The position numbers and the translations under genes were made by a program. From CAZQXD01 sp964597315 (GTDB lineage: Bacteria; Pseudomonadota; Gammaproteobacteria; Competibacterales; Competibacteraceae), in the NCBI GenBank assembly GCA_964597315.1, contig CAZQXD010000087.1:1-15409 (forward strand): a stretch of DNA of 15,409 bases, in the 5' to 3' direction. Below, in pieces: positions 6,387 to 12,582 of the stretch; position 1 is the first letter of the stretch; every line of letters begins with the position of its first letter. The notes below the pieces were generated by a model. That model was not told the DNA's origin and did no database searches. It was given only the letters and a program-made list of their open reading frames with translations.

Positions 6387-6419
6387 GCGCGTATCGTCGG
6401 CCTAGCCGACGATACGCGC
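6387..6419. terminator. Perfect 15-bp inverted repeat between convergent genes
   Basis: GCGCGTATCGTCGGC (6387-6401) and its exact complement (6405-6419) are separated by CTA. It lies 15 bp after the symporter stop and 40 bp after the yadH stop. Neither side has a T-tract, so it is not a classical intrinsic terminator. It is probably a bidirectional transcript-end stabilising hairpin. Confidence 0.5.
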
Positions 6420-6459
6420 TGAAGGTCTCCCTCATACCCACCGGGACCGCTAGCACCGT

Positions 6460-7233
6460 TCAGTTGCGGATACCGACCCCTCGGTTTAGGAGGTCCAGGG
6501 CGAACAGAAACAGCCCCACCACGAACGCCATGATGATCAATAAGGCGAAGCTGATGGGAATATCCGACACCCCCAGAAAGCCGTAACGAAAAGCGTTGAC
6601 CATGTACAAAATGGGGTTGGCCAGGGACACGGTCTGCCAGAAGCCCGATAGCAGGGTGATGGAATAAAACACCCCCCCCAGATAGGTGAGCGGCGTCAAC
6701 ACAAAGGTAGGGATGATGGAAATATCGTCGAAGCTCTTGGCGTAGACACCGTTGATAAAGCCCCCCAGGGAGAACAACACGGCGGTGAGAAACACCACGG
6801 CCAGCATCATCCCCAGATGGTGGACTTGCAAATCGGTGAAGAACATGGAAATGAGCGTCACCACCAACCCCACGCACAGGCCCCGGGCTACCCCGCCGGC
6901 TACGAAGCCTAGCAGAATCAGATAATTGGGTATCGGCGACACCAGCATTTCCTCGATATGATGCTGGAACTTGGAACTGTAGAAAGACGACACCACATTG
7001 GAATAGGCGTTGTTGATCACCGACATCATGATCAACCCGGGCACGATAAAGTCCATATAGCGCAACCCTTCCATCTCACCAATTCGCGGCCCGATCAAAT
7101 TGCCGAAAATCACGAAGTACAAGGCCATGGTGATGCCGGCGGGCAGAATAGTCTGCACCCAAATCCGGGCGAAGCGCAGAATCTCCTTAATCAGAATGGT
7201 TTGAAAAGCAACGTATTTTTCCTTGGCCGTCAT
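6460..7233 (-). CDS. yadH: ABC-2 type transporter permease, YadH-like
   Basis: This is the membrane subunit of a two-component ABC exporter of unknown substrate. The 257-residue protein has six predicted membrane segments typical of ABC-2 permeases. Family-type stretches include FGNLIGPRIGEMEGLRYMDFIVPGLIMMSVI near 45-75, SSFYSSKFQHHIEEMLVSP near 86-104 (the coupling region) and LTPLTYLGGVFYSI near 180-193. Length matches E. coli YadH (256). Its ATG overlaps the yadG stop as ATGA (7230-7233), so the two are translationally coupled. Identity of the family is secure; the symbol rests on the strong match of the partner ATPase to YadG. Confidence 0.93.
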   Translation of the reverse strand: MTAKEKYVAFQTILIKEILRFARIWVQTILPAGITMALYFVIFGNLIGPRIGEMEGLRYMDFIVPGLIMMSVINNAYSNVVSSFYSSKFQHHIEEMLVSPIPNYLILLGFVAGGVARGLCVGLVVTLISMFFTDLQVHHLGMMLAVVFLTAVLFSLGGFINGVYAKSFDDISIIPTFVLTPLTYLGGVFYSITLLSGFWQTVSLANPILYMVNAFRYGFLGVSDIPISFALLIIMAFVVGLFLFALDLLNRGVGIRN

Positions 7234-8162
7234 GCCGCCGCCCCCCGCGCGTGTTTCTTTTTCACCAACCTCATAAACAGTTCCTCCAGGCGATTGGACT
7301 TATTGCGCATGGACAAAACGTCCACCCCTTGCCCGGACAACTGCCGGAATACCCCGTTCAGGCGCTGGGCCTTGTCCACGTCCACTTCCAGGGTATAGGC
7401 GTCGGTCAGCCGCGCCGGATAGCCGTCTAGGCTCGGCGCCTGGCTCAGGGGCGCGGCCAGATCCAGCACGAAGGTTTCCATATGCAGCTTGGCCAGCAGG
7501 GATTTCATGGAGGAATACTCGGCGATCAGCCCGTGGTCGATGATGGCGATATTACGGCACAGGCTCTCGGCTTCTTCCAGATAATGGGTGGTGAGGATGA
7601 TCGTCGTGCCCTGGGCGTTGATCTCCCGCAGAAACGCCCACATGGAGCGACGGATTTCGATATCCACCCCGGCGGTGGGTTCATCCAGAATTAGCAATCG
7701 CGGCTGGTGCACCAAGGCCCGGGCGATCATCAGCCGCCGCTTCATGCCCCCGGACAGGTTGCGGGCCATTTCCCGGCGCTTGTCCCACAGATCCAGTTGC
7801 TTCAAGTATTGCTCGGCCCGGTGGAACGCAGTAGCCCGGTCGATGCCGTAATAGCCGGCCTGGTTGACCAGAATCTCCACGATAGGCTCGAAGACATTGA
7901 AATTGAACTCCTGGGGCACCAGGCCGATGCACTGTTTGACCTTGGATGGCTCGGTGTCCAGGTCATGACCGAACACCTGCACCGCCCCCGCCGACTTGTT
8001 GACAAGCGAGGTGACAATGCCGATGGTGGTGGACTTGCCAGCCCCATTAGGTCCCAGCAGGGCAAAAAAATCCCCCTCCTCCACCGTCAGGCTGACGCCC
8101 TTGAGGGCCTGGAAACCGTTGCGGTAAGTCTTGGTAAGATGTTCTATGGAGAGTGCCTGCAT
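7230..8162 (-). CDS. yadG: ABC transporter ATP-binding protein, YadG-like
   Basis: This is the ATPase of the YadGH exporter. The 310-residue protein has Walker A GPNGAGKST at 37-45, the Q-loop segment VPQEFNFN, the signature LSGGMKRRL, Walker B LLILDEPTAGVD and the H-loop TTHYLEEAE. The stretches NQAGYYGIDR, KYL/QYLKQLDLWDKR and LSMRNKSNRLEELFMRLV align closely with E. coli YadG (308 residues) as I recall it. The C-terminal 80 residues form the regulatory extension usual in this subfamily. It starts at ATG 8162, and a TATAAG -10-like box lies at 8179-8184 on the minus strand without a good -35. It is divergent from the flavoprotein gene across 96 bp. Confidence 0.95.
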   Translation of the reverse strand: MQALSIEHLTKTYRNGFQALKGVSLTVEEGDFFALLGPNGAGKSTTIGIVTSLVNKSAGAVQVFGHDLDTEPSKVKQCIGLVPQEFNFNVFEPIVEILVNQAGYYGIDRATAFHRAEQYLKQLDLWDKRREMARNLSGGMKRRLMIARALVHQPRLLILDEPTAGVDIEIRRSMWAFLREINAQGTTIILTTHYLEEAESLCRNIAIIDHGLIAEYSSMKSLLAKLHMETFVLDLAAPLSQAPSLDGYPARLTDAYTLEVDVDKAQRLNGVFRQLSGQGVDVLSMRNKSNRLEELFMRLVKKKHARGAAA

Positions 8163-8258
8163 TGTCGAGCCGTCATCGCTTATAAAAAGAATGCAAGGGT
8201 GCGGCAGGGCCGAGTATCAGTCAACCACCGCCCCCGCCTTCCCCCACCGGAGACCGCC

Positions 8259-9686
8259 ATGACCACTGCTTTGGATCAACTCAGGACCATCGTCGGCCCA
8301 CCCGGCTGGCTAGACCAGCCCGCCGACCTAGAACCCTATCTCGGGGAAACCCGGGGCCGGTTCCGGGGCCAGGCCAGGGCCGTGGTCAGTCCTGCCGATA
8401 CCGCCCAGGTGGCGGCGGTGCTGGCCGTCTGCCATAAAGCCGGTATTCCAGTCACCCCCCAGGGAGGCAACACCGGACTCTGCGGGGGCGCCGTGCCCCA
8501 TGGGGGTATCGTGCTGAGCCTACGGCGGCTGAATCACATCCGCGCCCTGGACCCTGCCGATAACTCCATCATCGCCGAGGCCGGCTGCGTACTGGCCGAC
8601 ATCCAGGCCGCCGCCCGCGCCCATGATCGGCTGTTTCCCCTCAGCCTGGGCGCCGAGGGCAGTTGCCAGATCGGTGGCAATCTGGCCACCAACGCCGGCG
8701 GCCTTAACGTACTGCGCTACGGCAACGCCCGGGAGCTGACCCTGGGCCTGGAAGTGGTGTTGGCCGACGGTCGGATCTGGGATGGCTTGAATCGCTTACG
8801 CAAAAACAACACCGGCTATGACCTAAAAAACCTGTTCATCGGCGCCGAGGGCACTCTGGGCGTGATTACTGCGGCGGTGCTGAAGCTGTTTCCCCTGCCC
8901 CGGGACCGGCAGACCGCTCTGGTGGCCTTGCGGGATCTGGACGCCTGCCTGGAACTGCTGGACCGGGCGCGGGCGGCCAGCGACGACGCGATATCTAGTT
9001 TTGAGTTGCTGCCCCGGCTGGGTCTGGAATTCGCCACCCAGCATGTGACCGGCTGTGACGAACCTTTCGACCAGCCCCATGACTGGTGTGCGCTGCTGGA
9101 ACTGAGCGGCGCTCTGGATCGAGGTCTGCGCTCTAGCCTGGAGTCTCTGCTAGCGGCGGCCCTGGACGACGGGGTGATTGCGGATGCCGTACTGGCCGCC
9201 AGCGAGGCCCAGTCCCGGAGCTTGTGGCGGCTACGGGAGGGACTGGTGGAAGCCCAGCGCCATGAAGGGGGGTCCATCAAGCACGACGTGGCGGTGCCGG
9301 TGTCCCGGCTGCCCGCTTTTGTCCACGCCGCCACGGCAGCGGTGGAAAAGGCTTTGCCGGGGGCTCGGGTGCTGGCCTTCGGACATGTGGGGGATGGCAA
9401 TGTGCATTTCAATCTGTCCCAGCCCCCGGGCATGGATACGGGGGCTTTTCTGGAACACTGGGAACTGGCCAACCGTATCGTCCACGATATCGTCCACCAA
9501 ATGGGCGGCTCCTTTAGCGCCGAACACGGGGTGGGCCGACTCAAGCGCCTCGAAATGGCCCGCTACAAATCCCCCGTGGAGCTGGAACTGATGGCCGAAA
9601 TCAAGAGGCTGCTGGATCCCATGGCGATCCTGAATCCGGGCAAAGTGTTGCCCCCCTCCTTAGCCGAAAAACAGATAAGCCACTAA
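8259..9686 (+). CDS. FAD-binding oxidoreductase, GlcD / D-2-hydroxyglutarate dehydrogenase-like
   Basis: The 475-residue flavoprotein belongs to the VAO/PCMH family, GlcD branch (COG0277-type), which oxidises D-2-hydroxyacids such as D-lactate, glycolate or D-2-hydroxyglutarate and passes electrons on to a carrier. The FAD-binding half carries PQGGNTGLCGG at 67-77, GAEGSCQIGGNLATNAGG at 131-148 and GYDLKNLFIGAEGTLGVIT at 186-204. The C-terminal FAD-oxidase domain has GHVGDGNVHFN at 375-385 with the metal-site type HxxDGNxH, and EHGVGRLK at 422-429. The frame is open much further upstream, but that part reads against yadG and is not family-like. The ATG at 8259 has GGAG 6 bases before it. The last 27 bases overlap the convergent SpmAB-like gene. 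The substrate is not determinable from the sequence. Confidence 0.93.
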   Translation: MTTALDQLRTIVGPPGWLDQPADLEPYLGETRGRFRGQARAVVSPADTAQVAAVLAVCHKAGIPVTPQGGNTGLCGGAVPHGGIVLSLRRLNHIRALDPADNSIIAEAGCVLADIQAAARAHDRLFPLSLGAEGSCQIGGNLATNAGGLNVLRYGNARELTLGLEVVLADGRIWDGLNRLRKNNTGYDLKNLFIGAEGTLGVITAAVLKLFPLPRDRQTALVALRDLDACLELLDRARAASDDAISSFELLPRLGLEFATQHVTGCDEPFDQPHDWCALLELSGALDRGLRSSLESLLAAALDDGVIADAVLAASEAQSRSLWRLREGLVEAQRHEGGSIKHDVAVPVSRLPAFVHAATAAVEKALPGARVLAFGHVGDGNVHFNLSQPPGMDTGAFLEHWELANRIVHDIVHQMGGSFSAEHGVGRLKRLEMARYKSPVELELMAEIKRLLDPMAILNPGKVLPPSLAEKQISH

Positions 9687-10889
9687 AATGGCCGCAGTAA
9701 TACCGGCACCGTCGGCGATCAGGGCGCAGGGCACGGCATGGCGGGCATGACGAATCCCCACCGAGCCGAAATACACCGCTAACACATAAAACGTGGTCTC
9801 GGTGCTGCCCTGGATGACCGAGGCCAGCCGCCCAGCGAAAGAGTCGGCGCCGTGGGTCTGCATGGTGTCCACCATCATGCCCCGAGCGCCACTGCCACTC
9901 AGGGGTTTCATGAAGGCCGTGGGCAGGCCATCTACAAAGCGGGTGTCCAGACCCAGTCCCACAAGCAGCCAGCGTAGCCCCCCCAGAATCAGGTCCAGGG
10001 CGCCGCTGGCCCGGAACACCCCGATGGCCACCAGCATCCCCACCAGATAGGGGATGATCCGCACGGCGGTGTCGAAACCCTCTTTCGCCCCCTCGATAAA
10101 AGCGTCATAGGCATTGACCTTTTTAAGGGCCGCTCCACCCACGAACAGCACCACCAGGCTGAACAGTAATACACTGCTGATCAGCGCCGACTGGGCCTGC
10201 ATCTGCTCGGTGCCCAGGGTAGCGAAATAGGCCACCAACCCCGCCACCAGGGCCGATAATCCCCCCAGATAGGCCAGCACCACCGGCTCCAGCAGATTGA
10301 TCCGTTGCACCACGGACACCGCCACCAACCCGGCCAGGGTGGAAGCGTAGGTGGCGATGAGGATAGGGATGAAGACATCAGTGGGGTCCGCCGCCCCCAG
10401 TTGCGCCCGATAGGTAAAAACCGCGATGGGGAACAGGGTCACCGAGGAGGTGTTGATCACCAAAAATAAGATTTGGGCGTTGCTGGCCCGATCCGGCTCC
10501 GGGTTCAGGGTTTGCAATTCCTTCATGGCCTTCAAACCCAGAGGGGTGGCGGCATTATCCAGCCCCAGCATATTGGCGGCCATGTTCATGGTAATGCCCC
10601 CCAGGGCCGGATGACCGGCGGGCACGTCTGGAAACAGCCGTCGGAACAGCGGCGTCAGTGCCCGGGTCAGGATTGCCATAAAGCCCGCCCGCTCGCCGAT
10701 ACGCATCAGCCCCAGCCACAGCGTCATCACCCCGGTCAAGCCCAGGGCGATCTCGAATCCCACCTTAGCCATGTCGAAGGTGGATTTCATAATCTCAACA
10801 AAAATATCTGGCCGGTCCAGAAACAGCATTTGCACAAGGCCCATTCCGAAGGCCACGACGAAGAATCCCACCCAGATGGCGTTCAGCAA
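9660..10889 (-). CDS. Fused SpmA-SpmB-like nucleoside-recognition (Gate) domain membrane protein
   Basis: The 409-residue multi-spanning membrane protein joins two Gate domains that are separate proteins (SpmA and SpmB) in endospore formers. The SpmA-like half shows GHPALGGITMNMAAN and MLGLDNAATPLGLKAMKELQ near 92-125. The SpmB-like half shows KEGFDTAVRIIPYLVGMLVAIGVFRASGALD, PLSGSGARGMM at 329-339 and QGSTETTFYVLAVYFGSVG at 362-380. Fusions of this length are known in Gram-negative bacteria, where the function is unknown and cannot be sporulation here. The start is TTG (10887-10889) with GGAG 8 bases upstream; the first in-frame ATG lies inside helix 1. A promoter with a perfect TATAAT sits about 50 bp upstream. 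Confidence 0.88.
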   Translation of the reverse strand: MLNAIWVGFFVVAFGMGLVQMLFLDRPDIFVEIMKSTFDMAKVGFEIALGLTGVMTLWLGLMRIGERAGFMAILTRALTPLFRRLFPDVPAGHPALGGITMNMAANMLGLDNAATPLGLKAMKELQTLNPEPDRASNAQILFLVINTSSVTLFPIAVFTYRAQLGAADPTDVFIPILIATYASTLAGLVAVSVVQRINLLEPVVLAYLGGLSALVAGLVAYFATLGTEQMQAQSALISSVLLFSLVVLFVGGAALKKVNAYDAFIEGAKEGFDTAVRIIPYLVGMLVAIGVFRASGALDLILGGLRWLLVGLGLDTRFVDGLPTAFMKPLSGSGARGMMVDTMQTHGADSFAGRLASVIQGSTETTFYVLAVYFGSVGIRHARHAVPCALIADGAGITAAILVAYLFFG

Positions 10890-10939
10890 GACGGTCGCTC
10901 CGCAAAAGTAAGCTAAAGAGGGTCGTTTAAACCCCGCGG

Positions 10940-10968
10940 ATTATAGGTCGATGGCTGGAGAACAACAG
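10940..10968 (-). promoter_or_regulatory. Promoter candidate for the SpmAB-like gene
   Basis: On the minus strand a perfect TATAAT (10940-10945) has CTGTTG (10963-10968) 17 bases upstream. The -35 is poor, so activity would rest on the -10 or on an activator. It lies between the upstream terminator-like hairpin and the TTG start. Confidence 0.4.
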
Positions 10969-11002
10969 TATTGATGGGATTTTCAGGTCGGTGAAAACCC
11001 GA

Positions 11003-11026
11003 CGGCCCGAACCTGGGTCCGGGCCG
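11003..11026 (-). terminator. Terminator candidate after the lipoprotein gene
   Basis: A GC-rich stem of 10-11 bp with one G-T pair (CGGCCCG...CGGGCCG arms) lies 25 bp past the lipoprotein stop. On the minus strand it is followed by TCGGGTTTTC, only a four-T run, so termination may be partial. Confidence 0.5.
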
Positions 11027-11051
11027 CCAAGCGGGAAAAACGGAACGGCGA

Positions 11052-11300
11052 TCAGTAGATCAGGGATTTATCCCCGATTTCGGCCCGCCGCCGCTCATAC
11101 TCGTCGCGACTGATATGGCCCCGACGGTAATCATTTTCCAGTTGGTCCATGGCCTCCTTGTTCTGATATTCGTAGGCGCCGCCCACGGCCGCCGCACCAA
11201 CAGCGGCGCCGGTCACCGCCCTGCTGCCACAACCGGCCAATACCAGGCCGGCGAATACTGCGGGAATTAGAATCAGCGATTTTTTCAAGGTCGTGGTCAT
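11052..11300 (-). CDS. Small lipoprotein with glycine-rich segment and SHOCT-like C-terminus
   Basis: The 82-residue protein has a lipoprotein signal: KK in the n-region, a hydrophobic run, then the lipobox LAGC, with Cys24 as the predicted lipidation site. It is followed by TGAAVGAAAVGGAYEY, a glycine-zipper-like stretch. The C-terminal QLENDYRRGHISRDEYERRR (about 53-72) has the SHOCT pattern: a short helix, a turn with Gly, then a helix with D/E-E-Y/F. SHOCT domains are short oligomerisation modules. The function is unknown and envelope localisation is predicted. GGAGG lies 7 bases before the ATG. A TATAAA box at 11324-11329 on the minus strand could be the -10. Confidence 0.8.
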   Translation of the reverse strand: MTTTLKKSLILIPAVFAGLVLAGCGSRAVTGAAVGAAAVGGAYEYQNKEAMDQLENDYRRGHISRDEYERRRAEIGDKSLIY

Positions 11301-11323
11301 GGTCTATCCTCCAATTGTGATCC

Positions 11324-11329
11324 TTTATA
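11324..11329 (-). promoter_or_regulatory. Possible -10 box for the lipoprotein gene
   Basis: TCTATAAAGG on the minus strand contains TATAAA, 24 bp upstream of the ATG. No convincing -35 is present. A -10-only layout can suit stress sigma factors, but that is inference. Confidence 0.25.
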
Positions 11330-11354
11330 GATTTAAGCAATATCCAGACCACAT

Positions 11355-11627
11355 TTATTTATTCTTATAAAACAGCGGAATGAGGAACTCATCCGGGAAC
11401 ACCAAGGGTGCCGATCCAATGATACGAAAATTTATGTCGCCAATTAAAGACGGTTTCAAGGCAGGAGAATCAAGTTCTGAATTTGTGGGCGTATGATTGT
11501 AGCCAGGGGGCGACGGTGTCGCCTTGGCATACTGTTGAACCTCGTTGACCGAAAGTAAAACGCCCCCGACCGGTATGGTGGTGGCAACGGCGGGACTCAG
11601 CAATGCCCACACGGGCGCGTGTAACAT
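11355..11627 (-). CDS. Possible small hypothetical protein, weakly supported
   Basis: A 90-codon frame starts MLHAPVWALLSPAVATTIP, with a mildly hydrophobic N-terminus, and ends IPLFYKNK. I do not recognise it. No Shine-Dalgarno precedes the ATG and third-position GC looks lower than in the neighbours. The same frame stays open for 25 more codons upstream, right up to the stop of the Pmp3-like gene. It may simply be chance open frame in the gap between the Pmp3-like gene and the lipoprotein gene. If it is not a gene, bases 11330-11702 hold nothing else I can support. Confidence 0.2.
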   Translation of the reverse strand: MLHAPVWALLSPAVATTIPVGGVLLSVNEVQQYAKATPSPPGYNHTPTNSELDSPALKPSLIGDINFRIIGSAPLVFPDEFLIPLFYKNK

Positions 11628-11702
11628 CAGCCGATACTTGTAAGTTTTGCAAGTCCCGCCGGTTCTGGGTGACGTAGGAATCCGATCCCATGGGATGGCC
11701 GA

Positions 11703-11861
11703 TCAACGCCGGGCGATGATCCACACCGCATGAATGATGCCAGGGATATAACCTAGCAGGGTCAACAGGATATTGAGCCAGAACTGGCCCCCCAACCCCA
11801 CCTGCAGAAACACGCCCAGGGGCGGCAACAGAATCGCGAACAGAATGCGGACGAGGTCCAT
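11703..11861 (-). CDS. Pmp3/YqaE-family small membrane protein
   Basis: The 52-residue protein consists almost only of two membrane helices: LVRILFAILLPPLGVFLQVG, with the PPLGVF signature at 13-18, then FWLNILLTLLGYIPGIIHA with LGYIPGIIHA at 36-45, and ends VWIIARR. These are the hallmarks of the Pmp3/YqaE (UPF0057) family, small inner-membrane proteins often induced by salt, osmotic or membrane stress. GGAGG lies 7 bases before the ATG at 11861. Directly upstream, a perfect 20-bp palindrome overlaps the predicted transcription start, which suggests control by a dimeric repressor. The next gene upstream, the SprA-related one, ends 56 bp away. Confidence 0.93.
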   Translation of the reverse strand: MDLVRILFAILLPPLGVFLQVGLGGQFWLNILLTLLGYIPGIIHAVWIIARR

Positions 11862-11872
11862 GGTTTACCCTC

Positions 11873-11892
11873 CAGAGTGAATGTTCACTCTG
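11873..11892. promoter_or_regulatory. Perfect palindromic operator candidate before the Pmp3-like gene
   Basis: CAGAGTGAA-TG-TTCACTCTG is a perfect 9-bp inverted repeat with a 2-base centre. The GTGAANNTTCAC core resembles operators of TetR-type repressors. It sits between the -10 box TATATT (11902-11907, minus strand) and the GGAGG Shine-Dalgarno, covering about +1 to +20, so a bound protein would block transcription. As RNA it could also fold into a hairpin just before the Shine-Dalgarno. Confidence 0.6.
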
Positions 11893-11901
11893 AAGTAGCA
11901 G

Positions 11902-11907
11902 AATATA
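11902..11907 (-). promoter_or_regulatory. -10 box candidate for the Pmp3-like gene
   Basis: TATATT on the minus strand lies about 10 bp before the palindrome. No good -35 is visible at 16-18 bp spacing. Confidence 0.35.
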
Positions 11908-11917
11908 TGCCAGTTTC

Positions 11918-12520
11918 TCAGGCGAAAACGTCCACTCCTGCTTCCGGCTCCGGCTCCTCTGGTGCGGCCTCGGTCCGTTGCGTCTGTAGTCGTTCCGCCA
12001 GCAGTTCGGCCCGGGCCTGGGCGGCGGTGGCGGCGGCCTCGGCGGCGACCCGTTGGTCTTGAGCCGAGGGCTGAGCCGGAGCCAGGGCGGCCCGCTGCAC
12101 TGTTTCCATTTTGCGCAGGGTGGCTTCCGGGTTCCCGGGCACCGGCGAACGGTCGATCTGTACCTCGCCCCCCACCGCGTAGCGTACCCCGTCCGGGCCG
12201 CGCTGATAGGTCAGGGACAGGCCCCGGAAATACGCCCCGGCGGCGGACCGGTGGGCGTCCTCGTGGGCGCGCACTTCCCGGTCCCGGGCGGCAAGCTGAC
12301 TGATCAGTTGCTGCTCCGTGGTCTGCTGGCGAGCCTCCTGGCGACGACGCACCACCGACTCGTCGTTGGCGGCCGCAGCAGACTGCTTTACGCCGTCGGT
12401 CAGTTCCTCGGGGCCCTCGCCGGGCTGAGTAACGGGATCGTTTTCCGCCGGACGACGCACCTGGACGGCGACGCCGTGGAAGGCGGGGGTGAGTTGACTG
12501 GCAAACGAATGGATGTCCAT
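11918..12520 (-). CDS. SprA-related putative metalloprotease (HExxH protein)
   Basis: The 200-residue protein belongs to the SprA-related family, annotated as putative metalloprotease (CJM1_0395-type). Its core is LAARDREVRAHEDAHRSAAG at 76-95 with the zincin-type motif HEDAH at 86-90. It is followed by SLTYQRGPDGVRYAVGGEV at 102-120, QIDRSPVPGNPEATLRKM at 121-138 and ALAPAQPSAQDQRVAAEA, the conserved order of the family. N- and C-terminal ends are low-complexity and charged, with no signal peptide or membrane segment. No protease activity is established for the family as far as I know. It follows the ATP-grasp gene by 42 bp on the same strand, but a terminator-like element lies between them. 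No strong Shine-Dalgarno is seen; a second ATG lies 5 bases upstream out of frame. Confidence 0.85.
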   Translation of the reverse strand: MDIHSFASQLTPAFHGVAVQVRRPAENDPVTQPGEGPEELTDGVKQSAAAANDESVVRRRQEARQQTTEQQLISQLAARDREVRAHEDAHRSAAGAYFRGLSLTYQRGPDGVRYAVGGEVQIDRSPVPGNPEATLRKMETVQRAALAPAQPSAQDQRVAAEAAATAAQARAELLAERLQTQRTEAAPEEPEPEAGVDVFA

Positions 12521-12555
12521 GGCATGGTTATCGGCTGGTATCCAGGGAACTTTAG

Positions 12556-12582
12556 AAAAAAATTATCGCGCCCGCTTGCGAT
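12556..12582 (-). terminator. Weak terminator-like element at the end of the ATP-grasp gene
   Basis: On the minus strand ATCGC and GCGAT (12578-12582 and 12565-12569) can pair around an 8-base loop. They are followed, right after the TAA stop, by seven Ts (12556-12562). The 5-bp stem is short, so read-through into the SprA-related gene is likely. Confidence 0.35.

Noticed and set aside
7707..8258. N-terminal extension of the flavoprotein frame
   Set aside because: It reads against yadG. The conserved flavoprotein N-terminus starts at 8259 behind a GGAG site.
9660..10889. Sporulation role of the SpmA-SpmB-like protein
   Set aside because: The rest of the window points to a non-sporulating gammaproteobacterium, so the family name does not imply the function.
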